The position numbers were made by a program, and so were the translations under genes. The notes below the pieces were generated by a model. The model saw nothing but the letters and a program-made list of their open reading frames with translations, ran no database searches and was not told the origin of the DNA. 47,480 nt of DNA from an uncultured Verrucomicrobiota bacterium (GTDB lineage: Bacteria > Verrucomicrobiota > Verrucomicrobiia > Opitutales > Seribacteraceae): positions 1 to 47,480 of the forward strand of contig CACMZN010000014.1 of NCBI GenBank assembly GCA_902618175.1, read 5' to 3'. Shown here one piece after another: positions 25,527 through 33,722 of this stretch (its first letter is position 1; every line of letters begins with the position of its first letter).

Positions 25527-27215
25527 TTATTTTGGCATTTGAGTCCTTTCCAACTTCACCAATTTGAAAAAATCGGATTGCTGACGAAAGCTTCCTTTCG
25601 ACTCTAGGAGTTGAGTAAGCCACACATACTCAATGCATCTCTTCAACCTCATTATTTTCGCCAACTTCTTCTGAATTCTGAATTTTTCAGCTTCCCACTT
25701 CTCCACTTCTTTTTCTTTGCTCAAAAGATCTTCCCATAAGTTTTCCTCGTTTATAAGTTCTTTGAAAGTTCTTCCTTCCGGACCACAAAGGATTTCGGTG
25801 ACCTTTGGATGAAAGGGGTTTTGGAGCTCCGGATATTTTTTTCCTACCATCTTTTTCAAACGATGGTAAATTTTCTTTCTGCCATCCAATGCATCCTTTT
25901 TACTTTTGTCCAAAATATTATTCTCCCCATCCAAAAGTATCTTTTTTTCATGCAAATGCATGAGCGGAAAATCACCTTTGATTTTTAAGACTTCCGAAAG
26001 CTTTTGAAAAACTTCCCGTTCCTCTGCTTCGGCAAAGTGTGAGATGAGGTCGCTGATGATTGGTTTAGGGTGTTCTGTGGGAATTTCACGCGCCTTGTTT
26101 ATTTTTCGTAGAAATAATTCACGCAAATCCAAATCATCTTTTTTATAATCGTAACCGGATGACTGGTTTCCCTCAGTCTCACGTTTGTCGAAACCGGGTG
26201 AAAAAACATTTCGTAACCAGACATCTGATGTTTTTACAGGGACGTCGATGGTATCCGAATGGATGATCACATACGAATGAGCCTCAGCCAGAGAAACAAA
26301 TCCATTTCCATCATAGTCTGGTTTCACGACTTCTTCACCCATTCTGTTGATTCCGCACAGTGCCTCCCAAAATTGAGTACTGTATTCACTGTAATTACTT
26401 TCTCGAATGTCGGGCGTGCACCCTGCAGCAACTCGATCATAGGTGGTCGCGAAAAAGCCAGCTCTTGGTTGCATGGAAAGTCCATTTGCCACAAGCCCTT
26501 CACGAAACATAAGATTGGCGAAACCTCCCGCGTAACATTGTACCATTACAAACAGAAAAGTTTGTTGAGGGGGCATCGAATCCAGCTTCTCCGATAAATC
26601 AATCATATTTAGTTTTTCATCATTCCACAGGAGAACGGAAGTGTTTTTCGGATCATTTTTTTCCCCCTTTCCTCCATGCCCAGTGAAATAAACCAAATTG
26701 ATCTGTTTTTCGGTAGAATTTCCTCTCTCTTCAAACCAAGCATCGAGGTTATCCAAAGAAGATTGACCGTCTGATGCCAGTAAATTGTTTCGATATTGGT
26801 TTCGAATTCCACTACTTTTTCCAATGAGTTTCGCCAATGCCAAATTGGCTGTGGGAATCTGAAATTCCGGATCATTGAACTGCAGATCTCTCGCTTGATC
26901 GATTCCATCTGCAAAAAATAAATCAAGGGGGGCTTCCCCCACTCCTATTCTTTCCCGAATTCTCATAAAATAACGCACGTTGCTTTCCAGTGAAAATTGA
27001 TTTTCGGGAGGAGAGTTACCCCCACCGAAAACCAAAAATCGAAAGGGATGCATTGAATTGGTTTCACCTTTTTGTAAAAAATCGTGGGAATCCTGAAAGA
27101 AAGCTTTGGGAAAATCCAAGCTTGCGGATTCGGAATCTTCAGATCGATAGTTCACAGAGAAGCCATGGTGACAGAGAACTAAAGAGAAAAGGATTTGAAA
27201 TAAAAAGATTCTCAC
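25527..27215 (-). CDS. Secreted caspase-like (clan CD) cysteine peptidase with EF-hand
   Basis: A 562-aa exported protein with signal peptide (about 1-20). The clan CD dyad is visible as H180 in VYFTGHGGKG and C227 in FVMVQCYAGGFAN, with the hydrophobic strand before each that caspase and legumain-type peptidases show. After the peptidase core comes a canonical EF-hand loop, D300-Y-D-G-N-G-F through E311, suggesting calcium binding. The C-terminal 200 residues are Lys/Glu-rich and helical, of unknown role. The frame opens at a TTG (27230). The GTG at 27215 gives the more typical signal peptide MRIFLFQILF, so it is preferred with moderate certainty. Target is unknown. The gene stands alone between two oppositely arranged neighbours. 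Confidence 0.78.
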   Translation of the reverse strand: MRIFLFQILFSLVLCHHGFSVNYRSEDSESASLDFPKAFFQDSHDFLQKGETNSMHPFRFLVFGGGNSPPENQFSLESNVRYFMRIRERIGVGEAPLDLFFADGIDQARDLQFNDPEFQIPTANLALAKLIGKSSGIRNQYRNNLLASDGQSSLDNLDAWFEERGNSTEKQINLVYFTGHGGKGEKNDPKNTSVLLWNDEKLNMIDLSEKLDSMPPQQTFLFVMVQCYAGGFANLMFREGLVANGLSMQPRAGFFATTYDRVAAGCTPDIRESNYSEYSTQFWEALCGINRMGEEVVKPDYDGNGFVSLAEAHSYVIIHSDTIDVPVKTSDVWLRNVFSPGFDKRETEGNQSSGYDYKKDDLDLRELFLRKINKAREIPTEHPKPIISDLISHFAEAEEREVFQKLSEVLKIKGDFPLMHLHEKKILLDGENNILDKSKKDALDGRKKIYHRLKKMVGKKYPELQNPFHPKVTEILCGPEGRTFKELINEENLWEDLLSKEKEVEKWEAEKFRIQKKLAKIMRLKRCIEYVWLTQLLESKGSFRQQSDFFKLVKLERTQMPK

Positions 27216-27297
27216 GGCAAAAAAGACCAACCTTGAAAATATGAACTGGCAACCAAATTAGAAGAATCGACCGGGTACCATAGGATTCTCGGGTTAT

Positions 27298-28131
27298 TCA
27301 ACTCTGAGTTTGAAAACCACCCCGCAAGGCACCCGCCTCCACCGATCCGAAGTTTATTCTAAAGGATTCATCCAATGGACGACTGTTTGGCATGGACAAC
27401 CAAATTCTAAGCAAATGTCTTCTGCGCGACAATTCAACGTGATCTTGAAATTCAGTTCTGCGATGAAGAGTCGTCCAATTATTCAACAACAGAAAGTCAC
27501 CCCTTTTCAAAGTCACTCTGGTCTGGAGATCTCTGCGTTCGCAAACTTCATCAAGGAAATCAATCGCTTGCCTCTGTACTGCAGAAAGATTCGGGCATTT
27601 GGGATCCGCGTCCGCTCGCTCGATCAAAACCCTAAGATAAGAACAAGCAAAGAAATTCCCTTTCCATGAGAAGATTGGCTGCATGCAAAAAGGCATTGGG
27701 TTACCGGAATCAACGACATGGCGTTTATACGGATAGGGTTTCATCAAAATCCTATGCAAATCCGGTCTCTCCGTGCGAATGATGGATTCAATCCGCTCGC
27801 TTTGAACTATATGGTTCTCTCCACCCCAGCTCGCAGCTTGCAGACACAAAAATGCAATCACATCGCAACGGTCGGTATGAAAGCCTAATCTTCGGTTGGT
27901 GTTGGGTCCACGAGTACGCGGATCATTTTCTCCAAATCCCTCGTTTCGAATGTTAAGAATTTTTTCTCCTTTTGCGCTTTGGGATAAAGGAGTGCCAATT
28001 CTCTCCATCGTTTGAAGGAACCATCGGACTGCAAATTTTTCATCCTGTCCCTGCAAATCGATCTCTTGCCGATAATATCCGCAACCAAACTCCAGCTCTT
28101 CCCGGATTACAGTCGGATTTAAGATTTCCAT
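27298..28131 (-). CDS. TauD/TfdA-family Fe(II)/2-oxoglutarate dioxygenase-like protein
   Basis: A 277-aa cytoplasmic protein with the iron-binding facial triad of the family: HTD in GFHTDRCDVIAF for the first His/Asp, and a distal His in NNWTTLHRRTEF. An Arg-rich stretch RRRHLLRIWLS follows, where the 2-oxoglutarate-binding Arg is expected. ASWGGENHIVQS resembles the conserved GG-x-T region. The best fit is the TauD/gamma-butyrobetaine hydroxylase group, but the substrate is unknown. It diverges from the 1515-aa protein over 89 bp and lies upstream of the caspase-like gene in the same direction (82-bp gap). Confidence 0.85.
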   Translation of the reverse strand: MEILNPTVIREELEFGCGYYRQEIDLQGQDEKFAVRWFLQTMERIGTPLSQSAKGEKILNIRNEGFGENDPRTRGPNTNRRLGFHTDRCDVIAFLCLQAASWGGENHIVQSERIESIIRTERPDLHRILMKPYPYKRHVVDSGNPMPFCMQPIFSWKGNFFACSYLRVLIERADADPKCPNLSAVQRQAIDFLDEVCERRDLQTRVTLKRGDFLLLNNWTTLHRRTEFQDHVELSRRRHLLRIWLSMPNSRPLDESFRINFGSVEAGALRGGFQTQS

Positions 28132-28220
28132 TGGAAAAGTTTTCTCGATTTGTTAGCGATAAAAACGGATACCTTCTTATTGAGCATATATGAATAAATA
28201 CTGAAGCTCTACTCAATCAA

Positions 28221-31200
28221 ATGAGATTTTTTCTGAAAAGCATTTTATTTTCCATCCTTCGTCGTAAGGTTGTTACCACTTTAACTCTGTTTTCAGGATC
28301 GTTGTTAGATGCAGAGAAATGGATGGATGATTTACAGGACTTGTCCAGTTCTTCACAAAACATATCAATTTCAATTCCTGAATTTGGTAAGATTACCTTT
28401 AACAAGATTCAATCCATACAACATGGGGAAGGTATGGATTTTTCTTGGTCTGGAAAAACAACTGGATCCGAAGAAGCTTTTCTGACCTTTACAAGAATCT
28501 CTCAAATGATCAGCGGATCCCTTACCTTGCCCAACGATTTCAGAAAAATATCTGGATCGATCTTTGCCCCACTTCTCACTAAGACAAGTTCCAATCCTCG
28601 AGCTTGCAAGAGTTGCCTGAAGTCTGGCTCAATTCCGCGAGATCCAAGACGAGCCCTGCAACCTCAACGGAGTTGGCGAAATGGAGATGCCGGACTCATT
28701 GATCTCTTGGTCGTTTACCCACCTTCCGCCGTGGAAGAAGCAGGCAGCATAGATTCGTTGGAAGCGGAAATCCACAAGTCGGTGATCGATGCCAATCTGT
28801 GCTTCCGGAACAGCCAGGTGTTTGCGCAAGTCCGCATCGTGCATCTTGCAGAAGTTGACTACCAACCAACGGGCATTCTCGAAACTGACTTGGGACGACT
28901 TCAGGAGGATGCGGATGGTTACATGGACGAGGTGCATTCGCTGCGTGATGAATACGGGGCCGATCTGGTTTGCCTAATTACTTCGGACAGCGATTCGGGG
29001 GGGTTGGCAAATACCATGTCTCATCCTTCTCTAAATTTCGCGGAAGAAGGATTCAATATTTCGGTTTGGGATCAGATCGCTGCTCCTGATTATACCCTGG
29101 CTCATGAAATCGGTCACAACATGGGTTGCCTGCACAACCGGGAAGACGACGCTTCTGGGGAAGAGTTGTCTCAATACGACTTTAATTCCTTTTCCTTCGG
29201 CAAACGCTGGATCTCGAATGGAATAGGCTATCGCACGGTAATGTCCTACGACGACGATCTGTCAACCTATTCTGAGGGAATTCCGTACTTCTCGAATCCA
29301 TCTGTAAGTTATCTTGGAATCTCCACCGGCAACTTAGATTCGGAAGACAACGCTCAAGTGCTGAGGGCAACAGCTCCCTATGTCTCAAATTTCAGGAGTT
29401 CGGTTGTTCCAGCCATTCTACCTACCGTTTTTTCATTGGAGGTCCCTAAAGGTGATTTCCATTCATTCTCAGTCCGATTGACCGTGCAACCTGAAATATC
29501 CACGACTTGTACGCTCGTCATATCCGATGGATCCGGATTCTCCTTGGGAAGCTCATCCAACCTGATTTTCGATGAAAGCAACTGGAATCTGAACCAACCG
29601 GTACTAATTCATGCATTGATTGATGACCAGAGTGATCAGACATCTGGAATCTTGGAAATCTCCGCTGACGGCATGGAATCCGTCCAGGTGTCTTTGAGCT
29701 CAATCGAACCGGAAATACCGAATGCCGATACTCGTCTTTTTTCAGGCGTTGTAATCAACGAGCTTGGAATAGGAATCTCTGGAGTTGAACTGGAACTTTC
29801 CGAAGGGATGGATAACGTGCAATCTGATGAAAATGGAACTTTCGGAATTCTCCTTCCCGACGACTGGTCAGGAACTGTTACAGTGAGCATGGAAGGACAT
29901 TCCATGTCCCCTTCAAGCTTTGCAATATCCACTACCGATGAGGGAGAATCGGGTATAGTAATTCAAAGCCAGAGATCTTCCGTTCTCTATGTTGATGCGG
30001 ATGCAATTGGAGCAAACGACGGAAGCAGTTGGACCAACGCATATGTCGAACTCCCAGAGGCTCTGCTGGCGAAGGAGTCCTTCTCTGAAATTTGGGTTGC
30101 GGAGGGGACTTACCTCGCTGGTTCCTTTCGTCCCGCATCCTTTCTTTTGCCTCCAAACATTCCCGTTTATGGTGGGTTCGTTGGTAACGAAACATTGCTT
30201 TCCCAAAGGAATGTAGAACTAAATCCAACCATACTAAGTGGTGATTTGGGAACAGCAGGCATACAAGATGACAACTCTTACCATGTCGTCATCCCCTCTG
30301 AAGGTTCGGTGCTGGACGGATTCACGATTCGAGATGGATTCGCCGACCAGAACTTTGCTGACGACGATAGGGGAATTGGTGCCGGTCTTTGGGCGGACGG
30401 AGCTTCTTTTGTCGTGCGTAACTGCACATTCACTGAAAGTCATGCCGAACAGGGAGGAGGGGGTATTTACCTAAAGGATGCGCAAGGCACTTTTACAAAT
30501 TGCATTTTCTCCAATCTACTGACTGGCGAAACGGGTAGTGGGGCGGCTGCCTATCTGGATAATTCCACGGCAATTTTTTCCTATTGTTCCTTTTCCTCCA
30601 ACGATGCTGATTACTTTGGGGGAGCCATCCGATCGGATACATCGATCATCGAAATCAATGATTCTAATTTTACCGCCAATCGCAGCATTAGTTCCAACGG
30701 AGGGGGAGCAATTTATCTCTTTCAAAGTCAATTCTCCATCAATTCCTGCTTTTTCTCCAACAACCAAGCAACCTACCAAGGAGGAGCAATCTACTCGGAA
30801 GAATCCAACGGTACCCTCTACAAATCAACTTTCATGAGCAATTTCAGCACTCAGACCAATGGAGGTGGCGCTCTTTACCTGCAGGGAGGACAAGTTGATC
30901 TTAAAGAAGTTCACGCAGAAGGTAATTCAGCCACTTTTCAAGGAGGAGCTGCTTATTTGGACAATATAATCGGTTCTATATCTGACTCCAATTTCTCAGA
31001 CAACCAAAACACCGAATCCAATGGTGGTGGGGCTCTTTTTCTGCAGGATTGTTCGCCCACGATCATGAATTGTCGATTCATTGAAAACAAAACCTTTGCC
31101 AATGCTTACGGGGGTGCCCTTAAACTTGCCAACTCCACCTCAATCATTTCGAATTGTGAATTTACCGGCAACCAAAACCTTACCAACTCAGGTGGAGCTG

Positions 31201-32768
31201 TCTATGTTGATTCCACTTCTCAACCAACTTTTTCCAACAACAATTTCACCAACAACCAATGTGCGTCAAGTGGCGCTGCCATCTTTGTGGATCAATCCAT
31301 GCTCGTTCTCACGGATAATTCCTTTACCGAAAACATTGCTGCTAGTGGAGGAGCCTTGTATCTATATAATTCAGACAACTCTACCTTGGAAGGCAATGAC
31401 TTCATCCGTAATTCTGCAACTCAATTCGGAGGAGCTATCTTTAACGATCAATCAACCTTAGTTGTGAGGGGTGGAGTTTTTCTCAACAATTTTGGAACCT
31501 ATGGGGGAGCGTTCGCCTCTCAATATTCAGACCAAGTTTCATTTGAAAACATAAAGGCATTCGGAAATGAATCAAACTCATCCAGCGGCGCCAGTGGTGG
31601 GTTCCTTTATGGTGGAGTTGAAAGCTATAAAGTATTGTTCACCAATTGTATCCTTTCAGGAAACAAATCCTCGGGCAGAAACGGTCTCTTTCGTCCATCC
31701 GAAACCACCCGATTCGTGAATTGTACGCTCTATGGAAATTCCGCCCAATCCGAAGGAGGATTGGCGATTCTTTTCTCCGGAAACTCGGTGGAATTGGAAA
31801 ATTGCATCCTATGGAACAATTCAGCGCTCACCGGAAATGATCTCTACAATTACCAGGGCACCTCCATCGTCAGGTATTCGATTTATGATCCGTCTCAATC
31901 CATAGAAGGAGATATCACCGAGGAAGGAAACCTGAATGCCGATCCCCTCTTTTTTGATCCGGACGGAGCGGATGGAGTGCAAGGAACGGCTGATGATGAT
32001 TTTTCACTTCTCAACGAAAGCCCCGCCATCGATTTGGGTTCTTGGTCCGTCAGTGATTTTTCCACTACTGATTTTTCGGGTAATGATAGAACCGGATTTC
32101 CCGACGCAGGTGCTTTGGAATTTCTATCCAATTCAGCTCCGGTATTCCTTTCTTTTTCTTCAACAATTGAAATCAATGAGAATGAGACTAGCGTATTGTA
32201 CTTGGAGGCCATTGATTCCGAAGGTGATTCCCTAAACTTCCTATTAACTGGGGGAGAGGATTCGAATTTGTTCCTCTTTGGAGAATCCACCGGGTATTTG
32301 ACATTCCTGTCCGCTCCGGACTTTGAAAATCCGGAAGATGAAAATGGAGACAATGTCTATGAGTTGTCCATCGGAGTTTCCGATGGTCAATCCACCACCA
32401 CAGCCAATCTTTCCGTGACCGTTCTCGACGTCGACGAAGGACCGGCAAATGCTGATGAAGTGGTGCTTCTTTCAGAAGGAATAGATTCAGGAAGCGGATG
32501 GAAACAAGCCACTTGGTTTGGCATCTATCATTCAACCCACTACCCCTGGATTCATCACGAGAACTTGGGATGGCTCTATCTTTCTCAGGATGAATCCACC
32601 GGTGACCTATGGATGTACGATCAGGAATTGGATTGGATATGGACGACACCCGCGGTCTTTCCTTTCATCTACCTAGACGAACAAAGCAGTTGGGCCTACC
32701 TGCAACTCGATGTCGAACCAGTCAAGATCTACGACTTTAGTGAAGAAACTTGGGACTTCGTCGATTAG
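28221..32768 (+). CDS. Giant secreted metzincin / Pmp-like beta-helix / cadherin protein with Trp-rich C terminus
   Basis: A 1515-aa multidomain protein. Residues 1-31 form an unusual signal-like N terminus with an internal RRK. Residues about 155-395 are a reprolysin-like metalloprotease with zinc motif HEIGHNMGCLH (295-305) and Met-turn TVMSYDD (M341). Residues about 510-580 resemble a carboxypeptidase-regulatory fold (SGVVINELGIGISGVELEL). Residues 588-1298 are a parallel beta-helix opening with LYVDADAIGANDGSSW and ending SPAIDLG...DAGALEF, matching choice-of-anchor Q proteins. About 16 repeats inside carry GG(A/G)(I/L)Y and FxxN. Residues 1307-1412 form a cadherin-like domain (IEINENETSVLYLEAIDSEGD). 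Residues 1426-1515 are the Trp-rich domain shared with three other proteins here. A surface-displayed or secreted adhesin-protease is likely. Confidence 0.9.
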   Translation: MRFFLKSILFSILRRKVVTTLTLFSGSLLDAEKWMDDLQDLSSSSQNISISIPEFGKITFNKIQSIQHGEGMDFSWSGKTTGSEEAFLTFTRISQMISGSLTLPNDFRKISGSIFAPLLTKTSSNPRACKSCLKSGSIPRDPRRALQPQRSWRNGDAGLIDLLVVYPPSAVEEAGSIDSLEAEIHKSVIDANLCFRNSQVFAQVRIVHLAEVDYQPTGILETDLGRLQEDADGYMDEVHSLRDEYGADLVCLITSDSDSGGLANTMSHPSLNFAEEGFNISVWDQIAAPDYTLAHEIGHNMGCLHNREDDASGEELSQYDFNSFSFGKRWISNGIGYRTVMSYDDDLSTYSEGIPYFSNPSVSYLGISTGNLDSEDNAQVLRATAPYVSNFRSSVVPAILPTVFSLEVPKGDFHSFSVRLTVQPEISTTCTLVISDGSGFSLGSSSNLIFDESNWNLNQPVLIHALIDDQSDQTSGILEISADGMESVQVSLSSIEPEIPNADTRLFSGVVINELGIGISGVELELSEGMDNVQSDENGTFGILLPDDWSGTVTVSMEGHSMSPSSFAISTTDEGESGIVIQSQRSSVLYVDADAIGANDGSSWTNAYVELPEALLAKESFSEIWVAEGTYLAGSFRPASFLLPPNIPVYGGFVGNETLLSQRNVELNPTILSGDLGTAGIQDDNSYHVVIPSEGSVLDGFTIRDGFADQNFADDDRGIGAGLWADGASFVVRNCTFTESHAEQGGGGIYLKDAQGTFTNCIFSNLLTGETGSGAAAYLDNSTAIFSYCSFSSNDADYFGGAIRSDTSIIEINDSNFTANRSISSNGGGAIYLFQSQFSINSCFFSNNQATYQGGAIYSEESNGTLYKSTFMSNFSTQTNGGGALYLQGGQVDLKEVHAEGNSATFQGGAAYLDNIIGSISDSNFSDNQNTESNGGGALFLQDCSPTIMNCRFIENKTFANAYGGALKLANSTSIISNCEFTGNQNLTNSGGAVYVDSTSQPTFSNNNFTNNQCASSGAAIFVDQSMLVLTDNSFTENIAASGGALYLYNSDNSTLEGNDFIRNSATQFGGAIFNDQSTLVVRGGVFLNNFGTYGGAFASQYSDQVSFENIKAFGNESNSSSGASGGFLYGGVESYKVLFTNCILSGNKSSGRNGLFRPSETTRFVNCTLYGNSAQSEGGLAILFSGNSVELENCILWNNSALTGNDLYNYQGTSIVRYSIYDPSQSIEGDITEEGNLNADPLFFDPDGADGVQGTADDDFSLLNESPAIDLGSWSVSDFSTTDFSGNDRTGFPDAGALEFLSNSAPVFLSFSSTIEINENETSVLYLEAIDSEGDSLNFLLTGGEDSNLFLFGESTGYLTFLSAPDFENPEDENGDNVYELSIGVSDGQSTTTANLSVTVLDVDEGPANADEVVLLSEGIDSGSGWKQATWFGIYHSTHYPWIHHENLGWLYLSQDESTGDLWMYDQELDWIWTTPAVFPFIYLDEQSSWAYLQLDVEPVKIYDFSEETWDFVD
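30450..31620 (+). repeat. Pmp-like GGA(I/L)Y / FxxN protein repeats
   Basis: About 16 imperfect repeats of roughly 23-25 codons, each with a Gly-Gly-Ala/Gly-Ile/Leu-Tyr/Phe turn (GGGGIYL, FGGAIR, GGGAIYL, QGGAIYS, GGGALYL and others) and an Asn/Phe segment of the FxxN type (CIFSN, CSFSSN, CFFSNN). The pattern is the same as in chlamydial polymorphic membrane proteins. At DNA level the copies are diverged, so recent slippage is not evident. Confidence 0.7.
32496..32768 (+). other. Trp-rich C-terminal domain, copy 1 (full length)
   Basis: Codons for residues 1426-1515 of the 1515-aa protein. Landmarks in order are GWKQATWFG, NLGWLYLS, LWMYDQ, LDWIWTTP, FPFIYLDE, SSWAYLQLD and a terminal TWDFVD. 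Each aligns by eye with copies 2-4 at the same spacing. Confidence 0.8.
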
Positions 32769-32793
32769 ACTGACTCATTTCTTTTGAAGCATT

Positions 32794-33712
32794 CTAATGA
32801 TTGTGGTCCGTGTCATCGGACCCGGTCTCATGAAAAAGGGATTTCAACCACGGAAGAACGAAGCGTTTGGAATAAGAACGCGGCATTTTGTGCCCTCCAT
32901 CTTCAACGTAAGGAGAGTGCTCGAGACCATTGATTTCAACAAAGCTTGGTACAGAATCACAGATTGATTGTAGGGCACAATGGAATCTGCGAGGCCATGA
33001 AAATGATATGCGGTGGATCGTCGGGGTGAAGTTTATAAAATCGGGGAAGCCTGCAAAGCTAATCCTCTGGCGTTCCATACGGGACTGCCGATCAATTGAC
33101 TTTCTGGAGAACCAGACGAAAGGTGTTTGATTGCACTGGGAAAGTCATCCATTCTGAGAAATTCACTTGGTCCAAAGTATTTGAACACTGCCTGAACCCG
33201 GCTGGATTGCTCCAAATGTTTACCTAGATTTCCCTCCAATTCCTCGACGTTTCCGCTTGATCCAAGCATGGAAGCAAGATGTCCACCAGCAGAAGAGCCC
33301 CAAACCGCGATTTGATCAGGATTGGTTCCAAGTTTTTGGGAATTCGCTCGCAACCAACGAATCGCCTCCTTGCAGTCATGAATTTGGTCTGGCCACTTCG
33401 CTTGTCCGCTCAAACGACAGACAATACTGGCCTCAATGAATTTTCCTGTTGATCCCAGTGCAGGCAGACGATCTTAACGCAAACCGCTGCTCTTGTTTCC
33501 CGTCTTCCAACCACCCCATGTATCCAAATCTGATCTCCGAACTCGGATAGAAGGAGGTTCAAGGTCTGCCTTGGGTTACGAGTCCCGGCGTATTTTGCAT
33601 TCTTTTGTAGGGAAAAGGTCTGATCTTCTAAATCTTCTCCTGTCAAAATGAAGTTTGAAAGAAACAGCAGTAAAACAATGCTTCTGCTTTTGTTTGCCGG
33701 CAGGAAAAACAA
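32794..33712 (-). pseudogene. Alpha/beta-hydrolase (esterase/lipase type), multiply frameshifted
   Basis: The remains of one secreted hydrolase are spread over three frames. A start and signal peptide (33712 inward, LLLFLSNFILTGEDL) lead to YAGTRNPRQTLNLLLSE. The frame then shifts near 33510-33525, where the oxyanion segment GGWKTGNKSSGLR appears in another frame and runs into an in-frame TAA (33474-33476). It resumes as ALGSTGKFIEASIVCRLSG and IAVWGSSAGGHL (nucleophile elbow). After ASPIL near 33035 the frame shifts for YKLHPDDPPHIIF, shifts back for HGLADSIVPYNQ, and shifts again for the C-terminal helix ending at 32794. At least four shifts plus a stop make a single functional product implausible. 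Neighbouring genes are intact, so general sequencing error is unlikely. Confidence 0.85.
32805..32822. terminator. Short perfect hairpin after the large secreted gene
   Basis: GGTCCG and CGGACC form a 6-bp stem around a 6-base loop, 36 bp after the stop at 32768 and inside the 3' end of the converging pseudogene. No uridine run follows on either strand, so it is at best a weak bidirectional terminator. Confidence 0.25.
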
Positions 33713-33722
33713 GGGGCAGCAA

